A stretch of 5,184 nt of DNA from Bacteroidales bacterium (GTDB lineage Bacteria; Bacteroidota; Bacteroidia; Bacteroidales; JAGOPY01): positions 1 to 5,184 of the forward strand of contig DAOWEV010000118.1 in the NCBI GenBank assembly GCA_030638325.1, given 5' to 3'. Below the pieces are notes generated by a model. The model was not told the origin of the DNA, ran no database searches, and saw nothing but the letters and a program-made list of their open reading frames with translations. Below are positions 1 through 5,059 of this stretch, in pieces. Both the position numbers and the translations under genes were made by a program. The stretch's first letter is position 1, and the number at the start of each line of letters is the position of its first letter.

Positions 1-131
1 CAGTTTACGGGTTCATCTGCTATTGTTCCCGCATCTTCCCAATCCTCAAAACCAGGGTTTTCAATCTGTTGCCCGGAAACTGCAACTGTTATGACGAAAA
101 AAACCAGTGTAAAAAGTAATAATTGTTTCAT
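1..131 (-). CDS. Secreted protein of unknown function, N-terminal fragment (cut by window edge)
   Basis: Reading leftwards from the ATG at 131-129, an open frame of 43 codons plus two bases runs off the window edge. Residues 1-20 form a clear signal peptide: MKQ followed by a hydrophobic stretch rich in Leu, Phe and Val, ending Val-Ser-Gly. The probable cleavage is before Gln-Gln at 21-22. The mature part begins with IENPGFEDWED (23-33), a start I associate with secreted or surface beta-sandwich proteins of Bacteroidota (PCMD-like and type IX-secreted proteins), in which an N-G/P-x-F-E-x-W stretch follows the signal peptide. That resemblance is inference from a short piece. The catalytic or binding region and any C-terminal sorting domain lie outside the window. 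The start is the only ATG near the signal peptide, and an AT-rich heptamer repeat ends three bases upstream of it. I am confident it is a gene but not of its function. Confidence 0.78.
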   Translation of the reverse strand, partial: MKQLLLFTLVFFVITVAVSGQQIENPGFEDWEDAGTIADEPVN

Positions 132-133
132 AA

Positions 134-168
134 GCGTTAAGATTAAAGATTAAAAATTAAAAATTAGC
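134..168. repeat. AT-rich heptamer tandem repeat next to a start codon
   Basis: Five contiguous 7-base units fill this stretch: GCGTTAA (134-140), GATTAAA (141-147), GATTAAA (148-154), AATTAAA (155-161) and AATTAGC (162-168). The inner three are near-identical and the outer two degenerate. The array ends three bases before the start codon of the minus-strand secreted protein (131), so it probably lies in that gene's 5' untranslated region. A loose continuation (GATTAAAAATTA, 171-182) follows. The word differs from the YAAYYGT word found elsewhere in the window, but the 7-bp period is the same. Confidence 0.7.
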
Positions 169-193
169 CTGATTAAAAATTATACAGGATAAA

Positions 194-207
194 ACTATTG
201 ACGGTTG
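194..207 (-). repeat. Two-copy remnant of the YAAYYGT heptamer (minus strand)
   Basis: On the minus strand, 207-201 reads CAACCGT and 200-194 reads CAATAGT: two adjacent heptamers matching YAAYYGT, the second with one mismatch. CAACCGT is also the commonest kind of unit in the long array at 5060-5184. Two copies alone would be unremarkable; the call rests on the same word recurring in tandem in four other spacers. Just downstream on the minus strand, 215-208 reads TACTTTTA, one mismatch from the Bacteroidota -7 element TAnnTTTG and a possible weak promoter for the secreted protein starting at 131. The rest of this 192-base spacer (132-323) shows no gene. Confidence 0.5.
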
Positions 208-323
208 TAAAAGTATAAAAAAAACAGAAAAACAGGAAAACTTATTACCTTTTTGATAGCAGAGGTATCCGGATGATATGAAAAAACTTGAATCCGGTCA
301 CTGTCAGGTAGAATGCAAATCAG

Positions 324-944
324 CTATTCAATAACTTTCCTTTTGAGCAGGTCGGTTACAACGGCCTTTGCCACAGTTTCGGCAAAAATATTCAGCTCCG
401 TGACATCTACTGATTCGGTTTGTGCCGACCACAATAACTTTTCATCAGGAAAACTGTACAGATTGCTTTCCAGGAAAACTGTGGCAGAAGAGGTTGTATA
501 CCCGGGGGCATAAAAAGTATTCTTCATCTGTCCGTAATAATCCCCAAAGGGGGCGTCGTTCCAGGGGTAATAATAATAGGTGCCGGATACATATGTTGTG
601 TGCTCATTTATCCTGAGCAGGCTGATAGTCAGGACAGCATCTACACGTTCACTTTTGAGAAATCCGAAAAGTATCTCTTTTGATATATTTTCATAGCTGG
701 CGTTAGGTGGCAGGAACTCCAGTCCGCCATCAGCATTGATGCCTTTGCTACGTAACAGGTCCTCGATTTTTTCTTCTACGATCTTTCTCCTTTCAGGTAC
801 TGCCGCGATCCCAATGATTGCGATCTTATCGAAATGATATGTCTTGTTGCTGTCAGCTTGCCATGAACCGATCACTTTAGTGGAAGTTCCGCATCCGACA
901 ATAAAAAGTGCCATTACCAGGAGGAACAGATTTAACAATCTCAT
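324..944 (-). CDS. DUF4136-like envelope lipoprotein
   Basis: This 206-residue protein has a lipoprotein signal peptide. Basic Arg2 is followed by a hydrophobic core and a lipobox Ile-Val-Gly-Cys at 15-18, so Cys18 should be lipidated. The residues after Cys18 (GTSTKVIGSW) lack an acidic surface-export signal, so a periplasm-facing anchor is more likely than surface display; this is inference. The mature part has an alpha/beta look: a strand IAIIGIAA (41-48), a Glu/Lys-rich helix (51-66), VDAVLTISLL (101-110), a Tyr-rich segment VSGTYYYYPW (119-128) and ESNLYSFPDEKLLWSAQTES (159-178). The sequence resembles Bacteroidota lipoproteins annotated as DUF4136-like, whose role is unknown. Length is normal. 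ATG at 944 is chosen because it gives a complete signal peptide. An octamer repeat begins 11 bases upstream, and no promoter is visible. It may be co-transcribed with the barrel gene at 1135-1782. Confidence 0.9.
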   Translation of the reverse strand: MRLLNLFLLVMALFIVGCGTSTKVIGSWQADSNKTYHFDKIAIIGIAAVPERRKIVEEKIEDLLRSKGINADGGLEFLPPNASYENISKEILFGFLKSERVDAVLTISLLRINEHTTYVSGTYYYYPWNDAPFGDYYGQMKNTFYAPGYTTSSATVFLESNLYSFPDEKLLWSAQTESVDVTELNIFAETVAKAVVTDLLKRKVIE

Positions 945-955
945 ATTTTAGGGTT

Positions 956-1016
956 GATTATTTGTTTATTTGATTATTTGATTATTTGTTTATTTGTTTA
1001 TTCGTTTATTCGTTTA
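956..1016. repeat. AT-rich octamer tandem repeat in the 5' leader of the lipoprotein gene
   Basis: There are seven full 8-base units and a five-base partial: GATTATTT (956-963), GTTTATTT (964), GATTATTT (972), GATTATTT (980), GTTTATTT (988), GTTTATTC (996), GTTTATTC (1004) and GTTTA (1012-1016). Units vary only at position 2 (A or T) and position 8 (T or C). The array begins 11 bases upstream of the lipoprotein start codon at 944, so it occupies the place of the ribosome-binding region and leader. A change in copy number would move any upstream promoter by 8 bp per unit without touching the coding frame. Confidence 0.92.
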
Positions 1017-1026
1017 GGTCAACCGC

Positions 1027-1122
1027 CTACTATCCTCCCGCCCAATCGTCCAATCGTGCAATCGTCCAATCGTGCAATCGTCCAATCGTCCAATCGTGCA
1101 ATCATCCTACCGTCTTACCGTC
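1027..1122 (+). repeat. Octamer tandem repeat, YAAYYGT plus one base
   Basis: Twelve consecutive 8-base units are in phase. Seven (1043-1098) are CAATCGT followed by C or G, the eighth base running C, G, C, G, C, C, G. They are followed by CAATCATC (1099), CTACCGTC (1107) and TTACCGTC (1115-1122). On the left, two degenerate units, CTACTATC (1027) and CTCCCGCC (1035), hold the phase. The first seven bases match the YAAYYGT heptamer of other spacers, so this looks like the same word expanded by one base. It starts 10 bases after the AT-rich octamer array and ends 12 bases from the stop codon of the barrel gene (1135). It is more GC-rich than the other spacers. Confidence 0.92.
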
Positions 1123-1134
1123 CTAATTGACAGA

Positions 1135-1782
1135 TCATTTCCCAAACTTAATGATCAAGCCGGCAGTCAGGTCTCCCTGTACCAGCATGGAGTATGTGCT
1201 CACACCCACACCGCAATTTGCACCCCCTGTTCCTATCCCGCAATATGCGCCCGTGCCGCCAAAGTACATCGGCATGAGCAGGCGCCCCTGAAACCTGAAC
1301 CCGATACGATCTGATTGAAAGGGAAATACCTTAATACCACCTCCAAGGGTGATGGAAAATTGCCAGACATCCCTAATGCCTGTTTCTTTGACATTGAAAT
1401 AGGTGGCGCCAAGCGTAAAAACACCGAACCCCTTCACAATACCGGTGCCTATATCCGTCTGTTTGAGCATCCCTATCTGGAAATAATCCACACTCATATT
1501 CATGGCCGTGTCAGGAAATAGAATGCCATATCCGGAATAAGGGTTCCAACTGGCCTGTGATTCCATATGACTCCAGTACATCTCGAGGGAGGCAACACCC
1601 TGAAGAGGTATATCCATTGTGAGACCGTAATTGAGATTATCATCGATCTTCAATTTGCCTTCAATAAATTTCATGCTTCCGCCAAATTGGTAACCCACAA
1701 ATGGTGTCAGCTCAACGCCCTGGCCTTTTATTAAGCCTGTGAACAGGGTGATCAGAATAATAGAAAGAGTAATTTTTTTCAT
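1135..1782 (-). CDS. Outer-membrane beta-barrel protein, Bacteroidota type
   Basis: This 215-residue protein has a signal peptide (MKK, hydrophobic core 5-16, cleavage probably after Gly20 in IKG-QGVE). The mature part alternates hydrophobic and polar residues in strands ending in aromatic residues, as in small outer-membrane barrels: ELTPFVGYQF (24-33), YGLTMDIPL (52-60), ASLEMYWSHM (64-73), VDYFQIGML (98-106), FGVFTLGATYFN (119-130), WQFSITLGGGIKVF (140-153) and GFRFQGRLLMP (161-171). It ends with LTAGLIIKFGK (205-215), a terminal strand. A Gly-rich stretch (175-194) carries the only two cysteines, Cys181 and Cys190, which could form a disulfide. I recognise the architecture but not a named family; pore, adhesin and structural roles are all possible. 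ATG at 1782 gives a complete signal peptide, and a -7-like element lies 26 bases upstream. The lipoprotein gene follows 190 bases downstream in the same direction. Confidence 0.88.
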   Translation of the reverse strand: MKKITLSIILITLFTGLIKGQGVELTPFVGYQFGGSMKFIEGKLKIDDNLNYGLTMDIPLQGVASLEMYWSHMESQASWNPYSGYGILFPDTAMNMSVDYFQIGMLKQTDIGTGIVKGFGVFTLGATYFNVKETGIRDVWQFSITLGGGIKVFPFQSDRIGFRFQGRLLMPMYFGGTGAYCGIGTGGANCGVGVSTYSMLVQGDLTAGLIIKFGK

Positions 1783-1807
1783 GTTGATTAGAATTTTAAA
1801 ATGACGG

Positions 1808-1815
1808 CAAAAATA
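1808..1815 (-). promoter_or_regulatory. Putative -7 element for the barrel gene at 1135-1782
   Basis: On the minus strand this reads TATTTTTG, a full match to the Bacteroidota -7 consensus TAnnTTTG. It would place transcription start near 1801 and give a leader of roughly 19 bases before the ATG at 1782. I do not see a good TTG or TTTG -33 box at the usual distance upstream. AT-rich DNA gives this motif by chance fairly often, so the call is tentative. The same eight bases occur before the other barrel gene (5003-5010). Confidence 0.42.
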
Positions 1816-1861
1816 CTAATTTCTTTTTTATATGCTAATCATGTAAATTCCGAATAATTCA

Positions 1862-1869
1862 TACTTTTG
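1862..1869 (+). promoter_or_regulatory. Putative -7 element for the sulfotransferase gene
   Basis: TACTTTTG matches the Bacteroidota -7 consensus TAnnTTTG. It lies 48 bases before the ATG at 1918, implying a leader of about 42 bases. The -33 region has no clear TTG or TTTG. It lies in the 135-base divergent spacer (1783-1917), which also holds a minus-strand -7 candidate and, unlike all other spacers here, no heptamer or octamer repeat. Confidence 0.42.
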
Positions 1870-1917
1870 GAAACTTATAATAATTGAAACAGATCCCCAA
1901 AAAATAATAAGTTCCGG

Positions 1918-3012
1918 ATGTGTGCATTTAATCGTAAAACCAATTTTTCTTTTCCTGTTTCCACCCTCGTGGGAAGCTCTCATCCAAATCTTAAGAAAGT
2001 AGTTAAAGGACGACGGATTGATAAAAAATTCCGTAAGAAATATCTGCTGACCAGTACCATCACACGGATTCTAGATATTTTCAGGTGGATGGAAGAAAGC
2101 CGGTATAATAGCAAGATTGAAAATTTTCAGATCACTGAAGCGCCAGTCTTTATCATCGGCTTTTGGAGGAGCGGTACCACACTCCTGCACAACCTGCTTT
2201 GCCAGCACCCTGACTACGGGTATGTAACTACTTATCAGGGAGTTTTTCCGAATCATTGCCTGATGCATCAATGGTGGTTAAGAAGGATAGCGCAGTTGAT
2301 TATTCCTGAAAGAAGGCCGGGCGACAACCTGAAGCTGGATTTCAGTTATCCCCAGGAAGAGGATATTGCGCTTGGTAATATGCAGGCGATCAGTTTTTAT
2401 TATTTCTTTTATTTTCCGGATGATTTTGATGAATTTCTTGAAAAGGGCCTGTTATTTCAGAATGTATCTGAAGAGGACCGGAAAAACTGGCAAGAAGCTT
2501 ATATTAAGCTTGTTAAAACGGCATTGATAAATACCGGGAAGCATAGCTTTATCTCAAAAAATCCTCCCAACGGATTCAGGATCAAGCAAATTCTGGAATT
2601 ATTCCCGGAAGCAAAGTTCATTTATATCCATCGGGATCCTTACCAGACCATTGTCTCTTTTCAAAACTTCGTGCACTTGATCCTGGATGGGATCAGACTT
2701 CAGGATTATGATAAAGAAGTGCTGAACATGAAACTGATCAGACTTTTTAAACTGTTTCAGGATAAATACTATGAAGATAAAAACCTGATCCCTGAAGGAA
2801 ATCTTGCGGAGATCAGGTTTGAGGACTTCGAAAAAAATAAAATTGCAGGTATTGAGAGCATTTATAAAACATTGAATTTACCGGATTTTGAAAAATCATT
2901 GCCTTTGATGGAAAAATATCTTGAAGAGATAGGTGAATACGGGCGAAAGGAACATGAGATCCATGAGGGTATCAGGCAAATGATAAAGCGGGAGCTTGAA
3001 GGGAGCGATTGA
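1918..3012 (+). CDS. PAPS-dependent sulfotransferase, Sulfotransferase_3-like
   Basis: This 364-residue protein should transfer a sulfuryl group from PAPS to a hydroxyl or amine of an unknown acceptor. The PAPS 5'-phosphosulfate loop is explicit: VFIIGFWRSGTTLLHNLL (77-94), with Arg84-Ser-Gly-Thr-Thr88. The 3'-phosphate site is FIYIHRDPYQTIVSFQNF (234-251), with the expected Arg239 and Ser247. Other family-like stretches are the acidic YPQEEDIALG (144-153), SKNPPNGFRI (213-222) and the late IRFEDFEKN (299-307). A basic N-terminal region (26-50) precedes the fold; no signal peptide is evident, so it should be cytosolic or loosely membrane-associated. The length is normal. The start is well supported: an in-frame TGA at 1885-1887 is followed by no other start codon before 1918, and the next Met (58) is too close to the P-loop. 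A methyltransferase gene follows after 90 bases in the same direction. The substrate cannot be told from sequence. Confidence 0.93.
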   Translation: MCAFNRKTNFSFPVSTLVGSSHPNLKKVVKGRRIDKKFRKKYLLTSTITRILDIFRWMEESRYNSKIENFQITEAPVFIIGFWRSGTTLLHNLLCQHPDYGYVTTYQGVFPNHCLMHQWWLRRIAQLIIPERRPGDNLKLDFSYPQEEDIALGNMQAISFYYFFYFPDDFDEFLEKGLLFQNVSEEDRKNWQEAYIKLVKTALINTGKHSFISKNPPNGFRIKQILELFPEAKFIYIHRDPYQTIVSFQNFVHLILDGIRLQDYDKEVLNMKLIRLFKLFQDKYYEDKNLIPEGNLAEIRFEDFEKNKIAGIESIYKTLNLPDFEKSLPLMEKYLEEIGEYGRKEHEIHEGIRQMIKRELEGSD

Positions 3013-3068
3013 AATTGTCAATTGTCAGTTGTCGATTGTCGATTGTCGATTTGCATTTAACATTTAAC
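3013..3068 (+). repeat. Heptamer tandem repeat abutting the sulfotransferase stop codon
   Basis: Eight 7-base units follow the stop codon (3010-3012) without a gap: AATTGTC (3013), AATTGTC (3020), AGTTGTC (3027), GATTGTC (3034), GATTGTC (3041), GATTTGC (3048), ATTTAAC (3055) and ATTTAAC (3062-3068). Read from 3019, the first units become CAATTGT, CAGTTGT and CGATTGT, variants of the YAAYYGT word found elsewhere. The last two units have drifted to another word but keep the phase. The array fills most of the 90-base gap between sulfotransferase and methyltransferase. I see no TAnnTTTG promoter in that gap, so the two genes could share a transcript. Confidence 0.88.
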
Positions 3069-3102
3069 TGTCCACAGTCAGTAATGTGTAACCAACAACA
3101 CC

Positions 3103-4173
3103 ATGAAAAAAAACTTCGGTTCGGATAAAAAACCGGCTCTTGAAGCCAAGATGGAAGCTCAGAAACTCGCTTTTGCTCCCCTGATGTTTCAGGCGGCAAA
3201 GGCTTTACGTGATCTCGGTATTTTAGAAAGGCTGAAAGAGGGGAAAGGCGAAGGAGTAAGTGCTGCTGTAGTAGCGGCAGATCTGGAAATTCCGGAATAC
3301 GGGGTGAAGGTATTGCTTGACGCCGGACTGAGTATTGGGATTGTGATGCTGCAGGATGAAAAGTATATCCTTACCAAAACCGGTTTTTTCATCCTGACGG
3401 ATACCATGACCAGGGTCAATATGGATTTTGTGAATGATGTATGCTATAAGCCGGCATTCTGGTTGGAAGAATCTGTGAGGAAAGGCACTCCTGAAGGATT
3501 GAAAGAGTTTGGCGACTGGCCGACAGTTTATGAAGGATTATCGGAGCTGCCGGATAAGGTACAGGAAAGCTGGTTCAATTTTGACCATTATTATTCAGAC
3601 CTTGTTTTTCCCGAAGCGCTGCCCATTGTATTTGATAATGCTCCTGGAAAGATCCTTGACGTGGGCGGCAATACCGGAAAGTGGGCAATACAATGCTGCC
3701 GGTTTGATGAGCAGGTGAAAGTCACTATAGTTGACTTGCCCGGGCAACTCAACGTAGCCTATTCACACATTCGGGCGCAAGGCTTAAAGGACAGGATTGA
3801 TGGTTATGAAATGAATGTGCTGGACCCGGATGGATCTTTTCCGAAGGGTTATGACGTCATCTGGATGAGCCAGTTCCTGGATTGCTTTGCCGAAGACGAG
3901 ATACTGCGGATTTTGGAAAAAGCAAAAGAAGCAATGGACAAAGGCAGTTGCCTGTACATTCTTGAAACATATTGGGACCGCCAGAAATACGAGGCTTCGA
4001 CATATAGCCTCAACGCCACTTCACTCTATTTCACCTGTGTGGCTAATGGGAACAGCAGAATGTATCATTCGGAAGACATGAAAGCGTTGATCAGCCGGTC
4101 GGGACTTTATGTTGAGAAAGAATTTGAACTGCTGGGCGTTAGCCATTCGCTGTATAGATGTAGAAAAGCTTAG
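3103..4173 (+). CDS. SAM-dependent methyltransferase, O-methyltransferase family 2-like
   Basis: This 356-residue protein has the two-part layout of family-2 O-methyltransferases (PF00891 type). The N-terminal helical/winged-helix region (about 17-100) includes LAFAPLMFQAAKALRDLGIL (22-41) and YILTKTGFFIL (88-98) and should mediate dimerisation. The C-terminal Rossmann domain starts with motif I, ILDVGGNTGK (184-193). The strand VTIVDLPGQL (207-216) supplies the acidic Asp211 for the SAM ribose. NVLDPDG (238-244) and YDVIWMSQFLDCFAEDE (250-266) follow. In classical members the latter region carries the catalytic histidine (LHDW-like); by my alignment Asp260 stands there. LYILETYWDR (284-293) and NGNSRMYHSEDM (315-326) are further conserved-looking stretches. 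No signal peptide is present, so it is cytosolic. ATG 3103 gives the longest form; Met17 (3151) is an alternative, since the core fold starts near residue 20. The acceptor is unknown. It is co-oriented with the sulfotransferase, suggesting a tailoring pair. Confidence 0.92.
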   Translation: MKKNFGSDKKPALEAKMEAQKLAFAPLMFQAAKALRDLGILERLKEGKGEGVSAAVVAADLEIPEYGVKVLLDAGLSIGIVMLQDEKYILTKTGFFILTDTMTRVNMDFVNDVCYKPAFWLEESVRKGTPEGLKEFGDWPTVYEGLSELPDKVQESWFNFDHYYSDLVFPEALPIVFDNAPGKILDVGGNTGKWAIQCCRFDEQVKVTIVDLPGQLNVAYSHIRAQGLKDRIDGYEMNVLDPDGSFPKGYDVIWMSQFLDCFAEDEILRILEKAKEAMDKGSCLYILETYWDRQKYEASTYSLNATSLYFTCVANGNSRMYHSEDMKALISRSGLYVEKEFELLGVSHSLYRCRKA

Positions 4174-4175
4174 TG

Positions 4176-4196
4176 GTAGTTGGCGGTTGACAATTA
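4176..4196 (-). repeat. Three-copy remnant of the YAAYYGT heptamer between convergent genes (minus strand)
   Basis: On the minus strand three adjacent heptamers read TAATTGT (4196-4190), CAACCGC (4189-4183) and CAACTAC (4182-4176). The first matches YAAYYGT exactly and the others deviate by one and two bases. They sit in the 42-base spacer between the methyltransferase stop (4171-4173) and the stop of the convergent barrel gene (4216-4218). I see no convincing T-run terminator there. The remnant is short and counts mainly because the word recurs in other spacers. Confidence 0.5.
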
Positions 4197-4215
4197 CCAA
4201 AGCAAGCCACCAGGC

Positions 4216-4944
4216 CTACCTGTAAGTTTCTTCCCAGCTTTTGATACTGTAATACTTTTGGGGTTTGTTGAATAACCCGAAATTCAACGAAAAATATATA
4301 ACATTTGATTTCAAGCCTTCATAGAGTTTATGAGGCCCCAGATCAGGTTGGTACGGATCAGTGCCAACGTAATCCTGATTGTGGAAATTTGTTATGTAGT
4401 ATTTTAATTTGATATTGAAACCGTATGGAAAGTTAAAGCCAACCATAAAACTATGTTGTATTTGTTCAGCACGGCTGCCAAACCAGTCAACAAAAACATC
4501 CCTCTTGGAATTATCAATAAATGTTTTTTCTTTATAATTAAAAGGGAACTCAATTTCATAGCCTCCGTATATGAAGAACCTATTCATATTGCCCAGTTTA
4601 ATGCCTATTGGGATGCCTAGATTATAGGTACGGTACTTTTTCTTAATATTTGATCCGGGTTCTTTATAAATGAAACCGACATTCCTGACTGCAAGTCCTG
4701 TGAAAAAACCAACCGCTTTGGCAGGGTCAAAATTCAACATTCCCTGCAGGTTGAGAACAGGGGCCCACCGCATAATGTTTCCACCGGTATATATGTTTCC
4801 ATCAGCCGGATCGGTATACTCTATTGTGGCAAATGAGAAGATCATTTCCGAACTTCCCGATACAAATACTTTATGATCCTGTGCAAAAAGCGAGTTCAGG
4901 GAAAAGGATAATCCCAGAATGCATAACAGTACAATTTTCTTCAT
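4216..4944 (-). CDS. Outer-membrane beta-barrel protein, Bacteroidota family of unknown role
   Basis: This 242-residue protein has a signal peptide (MKK, hydrophobic core 4-19, cleavage likely after Ala21 in LFA-QDHK). The mature chain is a run of amphipathic strands: KVFVSGSSEMIFSFATI (25-41), WAPVLNLQGMLNF (60-72), GFFTGLAVRNVGFIY (79-93), YRTYNLGIPIGIKLG (104-118), RFFIYGGYEIEFPFNYKEK (122-140), HSFMVGFNFPYGFNIKLKYY (164-183) and NVIYFSLNFGLF (214-225). Conserved-looking turns such as NLGIPIGIKLGN and EIEFPFNYKEKTF match a widespread but uncharacterised Bacteroidota group of small outer-membrane barrels, in my recollection. A 17-residue polar tail (226-242) follows the last strand, which is atypical for a barrel that ends on its terminal strand. 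It has no type IX sorting domain. It converges on the methyltransferase gene and has its own -7-like element upstream, so it is probably monocistronic. Function is unknown. Confidence 0.9.
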   Translation of the reverse strand: MKKIVLLCILGLSFSLNSLFAQDHKVFVSGSSEMIFSFATIEYTDPADGNIYTGGNIMRWAPVLNLQGMLNFDPAKAVGFFTGLAVRNVGFIYKEPGSNIKKKYRTYNLGIPIGIKLGNMNRFFIYGGYEIEFPFNYKEKTFIDNSKRDVFVDWFGSRAEQIQHSFMVGFNFPYGFNIKLKYYITNFHNQDYVGTDPYQPDLGPHKLYEGLKSNVIYFSLNFGLFNKPQKYYSIKSWEETYR

Positions 4945-5002
4945 AATTATTTTATTAAATCGGTATTACATCTTTAAGACTGAATTAGTATAGAAATTGT
5001 TA

Positions 5003-5010
5003 CAAAAATA
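5003..5010 (-). promoter_or_regulatory. Putative -7 element for the barrel gene at 4216-4944
   Basis: The minus strand reads TATTTTTG, a full match to TAnnTTTG and identical to the element before the other barrel gene (1808-1815). Transcription would begin near 4996, giving a leader of about 50 bases to the ATG at 4944. The -33 region is A-rich with no clear TTG. The long heptamer array begins 49 bases further upstream. The flanking DNA is very AT-rich, so chance occurrence is possible. Confidence 0.42.
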
Positions 5011-5059
5011 AAATATTTTTTTCAGATATTCTCTTATATCTTCCGCCGTCCGTCTTCTG

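Noticed and set aside
269..297. Inverted repeat CCGGAT/ATCCGG with a 17-base loop, considered as a terminator after the lipoprotein gene
   Set aside because: The stem is only six pairs, the loop is long, and no T-run directly follows the stem on the minus strand. It could be chance.
278..334. Short plus-strand frame of 18 codons starting MKKLES
   Set aside because: It is too short, overlaps the end of the lipoprotein gene antisense, and has no supporting context or clear ribosome-binding site.
1072..1314. Plus-strand open frame of 80 codons starting in the octamer array
   Set aside because: The first part translates the repeat and the rest is antisense to the barrel gene at 1135-1782. It has no signal peptide or domain.
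2972..3199. Minus-strand open frame of 75 codons crossing the 3013-3068 array
   Set aside because: Its middle is a translation of the heptamer repeat, and its ends overlap the sulfotransferase and methyltransferase genes antisense. It has no family resemblance.
4175..4220. Possible bidirectional terminator between convergent genes (GGTAG with CTACC, TGGC with GCCA)
   Set aside because: The pairing is broken by unequal bulges and there is no U-tract on either side. The heptamer remnant explains part of the sequence better.
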